From Nemertoderma westbladi (lineage: Eukaryota; Xenacoelomorpha; Nemertodermatida; Nemertodermatidae), in assembly GCA_032718475.1 (NCBI GenBank), contig JAUCBJ010002134.1, positions 1-30,859 on the forward strand: a stretch of DNA of 30,859 bases. The letters are read 5' to 3'. The notes beneath the pieces were generated by a model. It searched no databases. It saw only the letters and a list, made by a program, of their open reading frames with translations, and had not been told where the DNA came from. A program made the position numbers and the translations under genes. Every line of letters starts with the position of its first letter. The stretch's first letter is position 1. Below are positions 10,362 through 19,800 of this stretch, one piece after another.

Positions 10362-10946
10362 CTGAATAATAAATATTACGCTACCCGTACAAACTACTCA
10401 AACAAAATACAAACCAAACGCTGGCAGACTACTATCAAGCCTAAATAAACTACAGTATGTGCAGACTCCGAAATGGTTAGTTAGTATGCGTTCTAACCGA
10501 GTAGTACGACTTATTCTTTCGAGGGGGATTTACCTTACAGCTCTGGCTGCCCCTACTTTCCTAACCGGCACTTTATCGGACATACACTCTACACACACTA
10601 CAATCTTTTCAGACCTAACAACAGCCAGACAACAATCTAGCTTACAAATTATCTGAATAAGAAATATTACGGTACCTGTACAGACTACACAAACAAAGTA
10701 TAGACCAAATGCTGGCAGACTACTATCAAGCCTAAATAAACTACAGGACATGCAGACTCCGAAATGGTTAGTTAGTATGCGTTCTAACCTAGTAGTGCGA
10801 CTTATTCTTTCGGGGGGGGGATTTACCTTACAGCAGTATCTGCCCCTACATTCCTAACCGGCACTTTATCGGACATACACTCTACATGCACTGCAATCCG
10901 TTCAGACCTAACAACAGTCAGACAACAGTCCAGCCTACAAATTATC
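10362..10946. repeat. 291-bp tandem duplication
   Basis: Copy 1 begins ctgaataataaatattacg at 10362; copy 2 begins ctgaataagaaatattacg at 10653 and runs to attatctg at 10948. Long blocks match exactly, such as GCAGACTCCGAAATGGTTAG and CCGGCACTTTATCGGACATA. Differences include a longer G run in copy 2 (10811-10819) and scattered substitutions, so the duplication is older than the LTR divergence. Confidence 0.88.
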
Positions 10947-11779
10947 TGTACGATCTGAGCAGGGTTACACGTCTTCTGCTCAATATTAGCCTACTAGTAA
11001 ATAAAACTGACAGAAATAAGTAAACCATGCAAAGGAATAAGGGGTGATCAATCCCTAATCCCCTAACAGCCTACAATATACAATATATCACAATCGAAAT
11101 AATACTGATGTACCTATACTGCTGTAAGTACCGGTTCCAGTGGTTAGGTAGTTAGGCCTACAGGTTACCAGTCGACCGGTACTTCAGCTTTATTGCTTAC
11201 AGAAATAAAGAAGCAATAACCGTTATTGTTCTTACCAGAACAATAGTAAACTGTATTTATTGCCTACACTGCAATCAGAACACATAACAGTTACTGTTTG
11301 CGCTTTTAAGACCTTTGGCAGTTTAACCCGCCAAATCTATATGTCTTCTAGGTTATAAATCGACTTTAGCCTATGACAAGTATTTGACACAAATAAATCC
11401 AACATTAGCCGAAGCCAGTCTATGCGCGACCATTCACCCGCTGGATATACCCGGGAGACTGGATTCGGATGCTTTAATTTGATTGCGGTGCAGGCCTACC
11501 GTACTATTCGATTGATCGTTAATATAATTCCTGACAAATATCATTCACTTTCGGGAAATATTAGCAGTTCCTTTAGGACGTGGCGCTCTATCTATATAAA
11601 CAGAGCTATGGCTTACACTAAACACAACGGAATGGATTATAAGTTACACATAAGGCGCATTCTTTAGGATATGCTTTGTTATGCGGACAAGCACATACAG
11701 ACTATTGCACACCGCTGCACACTGAATTGCCGATAGTCACTGATTTTAATCATATATAAAGAGAATAGCAACCGACATT

Positions 11780-12437
11780 TGTAGGGCCTATAAAATAGCA
11801 TTCAATTCACTACAAACCACGATAATATAAGTCGCAATTGCTATATGTAACCGGTCTCTCTAACCTTAGTGTATCAAGAAGATCGGGGTTTCTGATCGTT
11901 TATCGTTATTCTCCAAATAACAATATGTAAACAACTGATACAATTAATAACAAACAGTAAATAGCAGTAAATAATGTGCAATACAGCAGTAGGTACCGTA
12001 CCGTACCGGTAACAGTTATGTGTTCTTATAATTAAAGCCGTTCTAATGTTGGAATAATTCAGAATAATTCCATAGCCGATGTTCTAGGCTCTGGAAAAAC
12101 CAACACACTGAACCCTGTGAGCTGTTGCAGGTAGCTTTCAACACAAAGAGGAAAAGCTCTCATTGGCAGAGTTCCATATTCCACAGATTCCACGAATGTC
12201 TAAATGCCGAACTATTCGGGTTTTTGCAGCCCTTAGCCAACACACAGGATGAATCACTCTGCTTGGTTGACCTTGCTCTGGTTGGTTGATCGAACAGAAC
12301 AAAGAGGCCATACGTACAGCAAATCAGCCAATCAGCCGGTAGCTTGCATCATTTGAGTTAGGGAGTTTTTCTTTAGAGTATTTGAGCGCATTGAGGGAAA
12401 CTGGATTGCGAAGCAAAAGGGCCAGTTATATCCCACA
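11780..12437 (-). repeat. 5' LTR of the BEL element
   Basis: This is the complete LTR, 658 bp if it runs from TGTGGG to CCCTACA on the minus strand, a proper TG...CA pair. It matches 1-639 with two substitutions seen by eye (T240/C12038 and A411/G12209). It should hold the promoter and polyadenylation site of the element, but I could not place a convincing TATA box or AATAAA. The base next to its right end falls within the RT coding region of a non-LTR element. Confidence 0.92.
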
Positions 12438-13127
12438 AAAGCTTTTACAGAACCCATTCTGATTTCCACGGAGCAGTCTCTCAATGGGATCCCTGATGCG
12501 ATTTAATAGAATTCTATTGTATAGCTTTGCAGCAATCGAGATCAATGAGATTCCCCGAAAAGAACCATAGAGTGTTAGGTTGCCCTTCTTGGGAACTGGC
12601 ACCAACTTATTTGTTTTCATTTCTTGTGGGACTCTTGTTGTTCGGTACATGTCTACTATGATGGGATATATGAGCTTTAAACACTCAGGTATTTTATAGA
12701 CCTCAGGGGGAACACCATCTACTCCACTGGCACGATTGGACTTAATGCTCTTTGCAGCAACCTTCACTTCTGCAAAGGAGATATCGCCAATGGGAATATC
12801 TGGGAGTACAGACTCAGACACTTTTACTTCTATAAAGTTATCACGCAATACCCTGTCATTATTGAGGAGCTTTTCAAAGTGGGCTTTCCAACCATTGAGG
12901 CGATCGGCTGGTGATTCAGCCTTAACCTTGGTGGTTGGTTGGCTTTTCCGCCCAGTAAGCAGATTGATCGATTTCCATGCCTGGGATGATTGCCTGCTGT
13001 CGTCAGCATCATTGATGGCATCAACCTGTTGGTTTATTAGCTCCTGTAGATTAGCAGAGTACTGCCTGTTCAGGGACCCAGATGCAGCCTTAACTGCATT
13101 CTTGGCCGCTGTTTGAGTCGGGACTCT
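12438..13127 (-). pseudogene. Non-LTR reverse transcriptase, N-terminal part, truncated
   Basis: In one open minus-strand frame the sequence has a linker with LLTGRKSQPTTKVKAESPA, then RT block KSIKSNRASGVDGVPPEVYK (the K-x-N-x-A-x-G-x-DG signature). Next come LVPVPKKGNLTLYGSFRGIS and LYNRILLNRI, then ERLLRGNQNGF. These are the first RT motifs of non-LTR retrotransposons. The reading then runs into the BEL LTR at 12437, before the catalytic FADD/YADD motif. The frame differs from that of the endonuclease ORF upstream by a 1-base indel near 13125. The rest of RT should continue left of the window. The enzyme would copy element RNA at a nicked target; this copy cannot. Confidence 0.87.
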
Positions 13128-14548
13128 TTCTGCGCCTTATGAAGGTCATTTCGGCACTTCTGAATTTTGTTGTCAGTCCAGGAGGCCCTTTTCCTGTTTC
13201 GAGGGTATACAGGAACTGTTTCTGCAGCTGCTAACTTAACTGCTTCTGTAAAGGCAGTATAGCCCTCACAGTGATCTGCCGCCTCAGAGGCAAGAGCCTC
13301 ATACCTGTTGCTCAGCTGTAGTGTGAAGCTGGATCTCACACTTGGCTGTTGCAACAGAGAGGACCAGTCATGCCGCGGCAAGGCAGATTTCGTTGTTCTG
13401 CTAGCACGCAGACTAAGTCTTACCTTGGCCACAATAAGGCGGTGATCACTGGAGAAGGGTCGAAGTGTAAATGCATTACAGTCTTGTATAGAGCTCCTGT
13501 ATTTCCTACGAAACAGAATATGGTCTATCTGGGACTTGTGACCACTGGGTCCACTATGAGTCCATAGCTTTCCAGTTCGCTTCTTGAACTGGGTTCCAGC
13601 CGAAAACAATCCATTTCCAGAGATAAAATCCTGAAGATGTACAGAATTTCGGTTAACACTATTGCTATAGACCCAGGGCGATGTAGGTGATTGATGCAGA
13701 CTTACATTAAAGTCTCCCAGGAATGTTAAGAATGCATGTTGATCCACTCCATCAGTAGCTGCTTGTAGATTGTGGTAGAAATTTTCCACCTCCTCTACAG
13801 GGGCAACACTAGTTGGAGAGTAGCACACAATCAGAACCACCTTAGGAAACTTCTTAGCCAGTCTTCCAGAACATGAGAAGTGGCAACGGATGATGCGGTT
13901 AGAGGTTTGGTCTATTTTGTCCAATGCTGCATGTGCAGTTGGATTCATCAATAGACCAATTCCACCATTGCCACTATCATCTGCTGACGCGAGGGCGAGT
14001 CGCCAACCGCCCCCCATGTCCTTAATCAGAACCTCATCAGTCTGTCCAGTCTGCATTCGGTGCTCTTGAACACCCACTGCGCTAAGAGAAAGCTTATCTG
14101 CCAAGGCAGTCAGCTCACCTTGTCGCATTGGGGACCCGAGTGTTAGGGTGTTTACTGAGGCTAGTCTTGTGACTTGCCTCAGATTCACCAATGGCTTTGT
14201 TGGTCGGGGTGGAACATCAGAGTAGCCTCCAACTCCAGAATCCCTCTCCCCATCACAATCTGGCCTTCCTGGTGACCCAGGGTTTGGGCCAGAAAGGTCA
14301 TCAGGAAAGGGACTCAAATAATTGTTGGCTGCTCTCTCTCCAGTAGGGGGTGAGACAGGCAGCCGGTCAGGAGTTAACTGACGCCTGTGAGGCCGATTGT
14401 GTCCGGTAATTCCACTGGCCTCTAGTGGCCGGACCTCCGCATTGCGAATGTAATCCATAGTGGGGGTTGGGGGGTGCTTTTTTGCCGAGTCAGCTCTCGG
14501 GGCAAATACCACACCCTGGTTTGCCATTCCACAGGGTGGGTGTCGCAA
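13070..14548 (-). CDS. Non-LTR retrotransposon endonuclease (ORF2 N-terminus)
   Basis: The ORF begins at ATG 14548 (MRHPPCGMANQG); the authentic frame ends near 13125, where a 1-base indel throws it out of line with RT. Residues 1-125 are a Pro/Arg-rich leader. Residues about 130-385 form an apurinic-type endonuclease/exonuclease/phosphatase domain: SVNTLTLGSPMRQGELTAL, then GVQEHRM (E as metal ligand), GGIGLLMN, VVLIVCYSP, LGDFNV near 279, SQIDHILF and SDHRLIVAKV near 367 (catalytic D/H). It would nick the target DNA for target-primed reverse transcription. The VQEHR variant with these RT motifs fits an RTE-like or related clade; I cannot settle the clade. The reading frame is otherwise intact, so the copy is not very old. 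Confidence 0.87.
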   Translation of the reverse strand: MRHPPCGMANQGVVFAPRADSAKKHPPTPTMDYIRNAEVRPLEASGITGHNRPHRRQLTPDRLPVSPPTGERAANNYLSPFPDDLSGPNPGSPGRPDCDGERDSGVGGYSDVPPRPTKPLVNLRQVTRLASVNTLTLGSPMRQGELTALADKLSLSAVGVQEHRMQTGQTDEVLIKDMGGGWRLALASADDSGNGGIGLLMNPTAHAALDKIDQTSNRIIRCHFSCSGRLAKKFPKVVLIVCYSPTSVAPVEEVENFYHNLQAATDGVDQHAFLTFLGDFNVSLHQSPTSPWVYSNSVNRNSVHLQDFISGNGLFSAGTQFKKRTGKLWTHSGPSGHKSQIDHILFRRKYRSSIQDCNAFTLRPFSSDHRLIVAKVRLSLRASRTTKSALPRHDWSSLLQQPSVRSSFTLQLSNRYEALASEAADHCEGYTAFTEAVKLAAAETVPVYPRNRKRASWTDNKIQKCRNDLHKAQKESRLKQRPRMQLRLHLGP

Positions 14549-14950
14549 TGGAGTCAGATATGAGGCCCATCACCCATATCTACTCTGGCGCACATGACCC
14601 ACCATTGGCTGTTGCAGCTCATCTGCTGGGTCATGCCCTGTACCCTTGCTGCCACGTGCAGGTCGCAGTGAAGTGCTCTCAGAGTGGACATGAGAACACT
14701 CTACTCCTGACCAGCCATTGGTAGATCACCATCTGCCTGGTCAGGCCATATACCCCTGCAGCCAAGTATATGGGTCCTTAATCCAGGACCAAGGGCGTCC
14801 TTATCCCAGAACGAAGGGGGTCCTAGTTACAGGACCAGATTTGCCCTAGTAAGAGGGTCTATGCAGCTACAGGTGGCACCTCCTTTATGCTGCATGGAGG
14901 TGGCAAGTTTTCTTGATCAATGACCTAGAATACCTGACCTGACCTGACGC
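14549..14950 (-). other. 5' untranslated part of the non-LTR element
   Basis: No ORF of interest. It has CTGGTCATGC/CTGCTGGGTCATGCC-type near repeats (14625, 14735) and GGACCAAGGGCGTCC-like short palindromes with repeated aggac/gtcct (14770-14850). It is more GC-rich than the flanking DNA, and composition changes abruptly at the gacctgacctgac string near 14936-14950, a plausible 5' end of the element. No target duplication can be seen, because the 3' end lies off the window. Confidence 0.45.
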
Positions 14951-15138
14951 ATATGGAAATCTATCTCATAGTCTATAAATCATGGAATTTTGAATGTTTT
15001 GGTACAGGCATAGTGAAACCAACTGTCCGACAGACCAGAAATCAACAAATTTTGAATGTTTTGGCATAGGCATGTTGAAATCAACAGTCTGACAGTCCAG
15101 AAATCATCAGTCTGACAGTTTGGAGAAATACATACTTA

Positions 15139-15215
15139 AAAAAGTCATTAAAGGACAACAAAAGTCATTAAAGGGACAACAAAAGTCATTAAAGGGACAA
15201 CAAAAGTCATTATGC
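15139..15215. repeat. About 21-bp tandem repeat, four copies
   Basis: AAAGTCATTAAAGGGACAAC-type units repeat about four times, first copy one base shorter, the last running into the hairpin arm that follows. Confidence 0.85.
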
Positions 15216-15348
15216 AAAATTCGTAAAAAAAGGAGGACAAAAAAAAGTCAAATAAAAGGACATAAAAATCACTGCCATTTTTTATGTCCTTTTATCCGTC
15301 TTTTATATGTTCGCCTTTTTTTACGAATTGTGCATAATGACTTTTGTT
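15199..15348. repeat. Long inverted repeat (hairpin), about 70-bp arms
   Basis: The left arm (15199-15269) starts AACAAAAGTCATTATGCAAA; the right arm (15278-15348) is its reverse complement with a few mismatches (ends GCATAATGACTTTTGTTG). The loop is about 8 bases. The outer 35 bases match best. It directly abuts the start of the outer inverted-repeat element. It could be a small foldback element or a transcript hairpin; there is no coding capacity. Confidence 0.85.
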
Positions 15349-15505
15349 GGGTAAATCTTTTCGACCTACGCGTAGGCCTACGCATAGCTACGCGTAGTTT
15401 GTAACTTCCATTCCTGTCATTTACCGGTAGGGCCAGACTTACTGCCTTTTTAACAACTACGCGTAGGTATTTTGAAACTACGCGTAGGTGCTACGCGTAG
15501 CAGTC
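15347..15505 (+). repeat. Left terminal inverted repeat of the outer element
   Basis: TTGGGTAAATCTTTTCGACC is followed by six CTACGCGTAG-like palindromes (about 15371, 15380, 15390, 15456, 15476, 15490), matching the inverted copy at 22005-22153 with gaps. Confidence 0.78.
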
Positions 15506-15819
15506 CTGATAACAATGATTTTTCATTTCAGGTCCGGTAGGGTTGAGTTGTTATGCAAGTATCGGTGTATGTCAGGTATCTGATTATCAGACAAATGGAA
15601 TAACAGAATCGGAAGCTCATACCTCTACATACAGCACTGGTAATAAATAATATTCGGCTCTTTCACATACAAACACAGGAGGAGTAAAAAGTAGACTTAA
15701 AATTCACGTCTCATGATTCAAGTATCTTTGTTTCCATTGGATTAATTAAATATTGTACAGTAGCAAGCTACCAGTCTAGAGGTGAAGTGGTTAAGCGAAA
15801 GCTGATAAATACTGCATAT

Positions 15820-15849
15820 CGTGGGGCGGGTGGTAAAACGTCCTAAGTC
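15820..15849 (+). repeat. Left 30-bp TIR of the inner element
   Basis: It begins CGTGGGGCGGGTGGTAAAAC and ends CTAAGTC; exact inverted match to 21541-21570. It is preceded by ATAT. Confidence 0.88.
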
Positions 15850-16016
15850 TAAAAAAGTTGTTCTGAGAAAACACGTTTTTTGTTTACTATTTTAACAAAA
15901 ATGCACATTTACACTGTTTTATTTCTCTTTCTAACTTTAAAAGGGTGTTGAATCGTTTTCTGATACCAGAAATACAGATAAACAGCCTCCTTGTAGGGCT
16001 TTTTGACAAATTTGCA

Positions 16017-16145
16017 ACATAGGACGTTTTACCAATTTATATTTTAATGCGACATAGGACATTATATAACCAATCTTTTTTATGTTTATAACATAGGACG
16101 TTTTACCATCTTAAATATTTATGCGACATAGGACATTTTACAAAC
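16017..16145. repeat. Left subterminal ACATAGGACGTTTTACCA repeats
   Basis: Four tandemly spaced copies, about 35 bp apart, alternate between ACATAGGACGTTTTACCA (16018, 16090) and GACATAGGACATT-type (16052, 16124). The same motif recurs at the right end and within the TIR. Such arrays usually bind the transposase. A C(25) tract follows at 16170-16194. Confidence 0.8.
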
Positions 16146-16321
16146 TTTTTTCCAAGAAGTTTCGCAAAGCCCCCCCCCCCCCCCCCCCCCCCCCTCCGAA
16201 TTATTAGGAGTAATATACAATTATACAAATAAATGTTTTGTTGTTGTTTAATATTTATTGTTATTTTTCAATAGTTGTATTGTTTATAACAAAATTATCT
16301 AAAGATAAACCAACATAAAGT

Positions 16322-16800
16322 TTAATCACTTTCAATTTCGTCATTTCCCGCAACTATGATATCATCATTCACGAATTGAGATTCCGACAGTGTTTCGTAA
16401 TATGCCCCGTTTGTTTTTTATATAAGACCTTGTTGGCAAATATCAAGTAAATCTTTTTTTTTCTTTAGACTAATCTTACGGGGACCAGTGAAAGCTAGAG
16501 ACAGAGATGGGAGATTCTTACCTGCTGCATAAACTTCTTTACCTGTAGCTTTTCCTTTAAAATTTTGCTTTTTCCCCTTTCCTTTACTACATAGATTGCA
16601 TCTGTCTCCAACTTTAGTTTCAGCTTTTGGTTTAATTTCAACAACTTTAAATGGTTCATCCTCAGCACTAAAGCTGTATTTAAACTGAATGATGTTAGTA
16701 TTTGTTTTCTGAAACCTCATCCATTTGACCTTAAGCCAGTTAACATACTGTTTTTTCTGTTTTTTACAGCTCCGTTTATTGATCATTTTACCAATTTGGT
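16322..16800 (-). pseudogene. Transposase-like last exon, C-terminal unique part
   Basis: After the repeats the same protein frame leaves degenerate units (GEQVGDQIGKMINKRSCKKQ) and reads KKQYVNWLKVKWMRFQK, FKVVEIKPKAETKVGDRCNL, CSKGKGKKQNFKG and RKISLKKKKDLLDICQQGLI. TAA at 16418 interrupts it, yet the frame continues sensibly (GAYYETL ... acidic tail) to a second TAA at 16322. A KK-x-DLL-x-x-C/L-x-x-G-x-I-x-x-x-Y-x-x-YY-x-x-L ending is, from memory, common at the C-terminus of large invertebrate transposon proteins. The first stop therefore looks like a mutation within the conserved end block. The lysine-rich stretch suggests nucleic-acid contact. Confidence 0.55.
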
Positions 16801-19800
16801 CACCGACCTGTTCACCATTACATTCACCAATACGTCCACCCCTTTCTTCAACGACCTGTTCACCACTCCGTCCACCAATACATCCACCCCTTTGTTCAAC
16901 GACCTGTTTACCACACCGTCCACCAATACATCCACCCCTTTGTTCAACCACCTGTTCACCACTCCGTCCACCAATACATCCACCCCTTTGTTCAACGACC
17001 TGTTCATCACTCTGTCCACCAATAAGTCACCCCTTTCTTCACCGACCTGTTCAAAACTCCGTCCACCAATACATCCACCCCTTTCTTCAACGACCTGTTC
17101 ACCATCACCACTCCGTCCACCAATACATCCACCCCTTTGTTCAACGACCTGTTCATCACTCCGTCCACCAATAAGTCACCCCTTTCTTCACCGACCTGTT
17201 CAAAACTCCGTCCACCAATACATCCACCCCTTTCTTCAACGACCTGTTCACCACTCCGTCCACCAATACATCCACCCCTTTGTTCAACGACCTGTTCATC
17301 ACTCTGTCCACCAATAAGTCACCCCTTTCTTCACCGACCTGTTCAAAACTCCGTCCACCAATACATCCACCCCTTTCTTCAACGAGCTGTTCACCATCAC
17401 CACTCCGTCCACCAATACATCCACCCCTTTGTTCAACGACCTGTTCATCACTCCGTCCACCAATAAGTCACCCCTTTCTTCACCGACCTGTTCAAAACTC
17501 CGTCCACCAATACATCCACCCCTTTCTTCAACGACCTGTTCACTACTCCGTCCACCAATACATCCACCCCTTTGTTCAACGACCTGTTCACCACTCCGAC
17601 CACCAATACATCCACCCCTTTTCTTCAACGACCTGTTCACCACTCCGTCCACCAATACATCCACCACTTTGTTCAACGACCTGTTCATCACTCCGTCCAC
17701 CAATACATCCACCCCTTTGTTCAACGACCTGTTGACCACTCCGTCCACCAATACATCCACCCCTTTGTTCAACGACCTGTTTACCACTCCGTCCACCAAT
17801 ACATCCACCACTTTGTTCAACGACCTGTTTACCACACCGTCCACCAATACATCCACCCCTTTGTTCAACGACCTGTTCATCACTCCGTCCACCAATACAT
17901 CCACCCCTTTGTTCAACGACCTGTTGACCACTCCGTCCACCAATACATCCACCCCTTTGTTCAACGACCTGTTTACCACACCGTCCACCAATACATCCAC
18001 CCCTTTCTTCAACGACCTGTTCACCACTCCGTCCACCAATACATCCACCCCTTTGTTCAACGACCTGTTCACCACTCCGTCCACCAATACATCCACCCCT
18101 TTGTTCAACGACCTGTTTACCACTCCGTCCACCAATACATCCACCCCTTTGTTCAACGACCTGTTCATCACTCCGTCCACCAATAAGTCACCCCTTTCTT
18201 CACCGACCTGTTCAAAACTCCGTCCACCAATACATCCACCCCTTTCTTCAACGACCTGTTCACTACTCCGTCCACCAATACATCCACCCCTTTGTTCAAC
18301 GACCTGTTCACCACTCCGACCACCAATACATCCACCCCTTTTCTTCAACGACCTGTTCACCACTCCGTCCACCAATACATCCACCACTTTGTTCAACGAC
18401 CTGTTCATCACTCCGTCCACCAATACATCCACCCCTTTGTTCAACAACCTGTTGACCACTCCGTCCACCAATACATCCACCCCTTTGTTCAACGACCTGT
18501 TTACCACTCCGTCCACCAATACATCCACCACTTTGTTCAACGACCTGTTTACCACACCGTCCACCAATACATCCACCCCTTTGTTCAACGACCTGTTCAT
18601 CACTCCGTCCACCAATACATCCACCCCTTTGTTCAACGACCTGTTGACCACTCCGTCCACCAATACATCCACCCCTTTGTTCAACGACCTGTTTACCACA
18701 CCGTCCACCAATACATCCACCCCTTTCTTCAACGACCTGTTCACCACTCCGTCCACCAATGCATCCACCCCTTTGTTCAACGACCTGTTCACCACTCCGT
18801 CCACCAATACATCCACCCCTTTGTTCAACGACCTGTTTACCACTCCGTCCACCAATACATCCACCCCTTTGTTCAACGACCTGTTCATCACTCCGTCCAC
18901 CAATAAGTCACCCCTTTCTTCACCGACCTGTTCAAAACTCCGTCCACCAATACATCCACCCCTTTCTTCAACGACCTGTTCAACATCACCACTCCGTCCA
19001 CCAATACATCCACCCCTTTGTTCAACGACCTGTTCATCACTCCGTCCACCAATAAGTCACCCCTTTCTTCACCGACCTGTTCAAAACTCCGTCCACCAAT
19101 ACATCCACCCCTTTCTTCAACGACCTGTTCACTACTCCGTCCACCAATACATCCACCCCTTTGTTCAACGACCTGTTCACCACTCCGACCACCAATACAT
19201 CCACCCCTTTGTTCAACGACCTGTTCACCACTCCGTCCACCAATACATCCACCCCTTTGTTCAACGACCTGTTCATCACTCCGTCCACCAATACATCCAC
19301 CCCTTTGTTCAACGACCTGTTTACCACTCCGTCCACCAATACATCCACCCCTTTGTTCAACGACCTGTTTACCACACCGTCCACCAATACATCCACCCCT
19401 TTGTTCAACGACCTGTTTACCACTCCGTCCACCAATACATCCACCACTTTGTTCAACGACCTGTTTACCACACCGTCCACCAATACATCCACCCCTTTGT
19501 TCAACGACCTGTTCATCACTCCGTCCACCAATACATCCACCCCTTTGTTCAACGACCTGTTTACCACTCCGTCCACCAATACATCCACCCCTTTGTTCAA
19601 CGACCTGTTTACCACACCGTCCACCAATACATCCACCCCTTTCTTCAACGACCTGTTCACCACTCCGTCCACCAATACATCCACCCCTTTGTTCAACGAC
19701 CTGTTTACCACTCCGTCCACCAATACATCCACCCCTTTGTTCAACGACCTGTTCATCACTCCGTCCACCAATACATCCACCCCTTTGTTCAACGACCTGT

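Larger units (their letters stand above)
9053..11779 (-). other. Long non-coding 5' leader of the BEL element
   Basis: The 2.7 kb between the 5' LTR and the gag ATG has only short ORFs with no protein-like features. It holds an ATACCGGTAT repeat array (9169-9420) and a 291-bp tandem duplication (10362-10946). Leaders normally carry the primer binding site, dimerisation and packaging signals. On the minus strand the bases after the LTR read aatgtcggttgctattc, with no canonical TGG primer site. I see no other features. Confidence 0.65.
1..12437 (-). mobile_element. Non-autonomous BEL/Pao LTR retrotransposon
   Basis: Two directly repeated LTRs (1-639 and 11780-12437, constant offset 11798) bracket a minus-strand interior. 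The order in the sense direction is 5' LTR, long leader, gag, zinc knuckles plus aspartic protease, RNase H tail, extra ORFs, 3' LTR. The gag segment has the DUF1759-like block and the next ORF the DUF1758-like protease with DSGSTG, both typical of BEL/Pao. No RT YVDD-type motif or integrase is present, so it could only move with enzymes from a relative. The two LTRs differ at 240/12038 and 411/12209 only, implying recent insertion. It is inserted in a non-LTR element. The left 18 bases of the 3' LTR, the left target duplication and any adjacent host DNA lie outside the window. I see no canonical TGG-starting primer binding site next to the 5' LTR. Confidence 0.88.

Noticed and set aside
11740-11779. 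tRNA primer binding site next to the 5' LTR
   Set aside because: No TGG-starting complement to a tRNA 3' end is visible at the expected place; I do not assign one.
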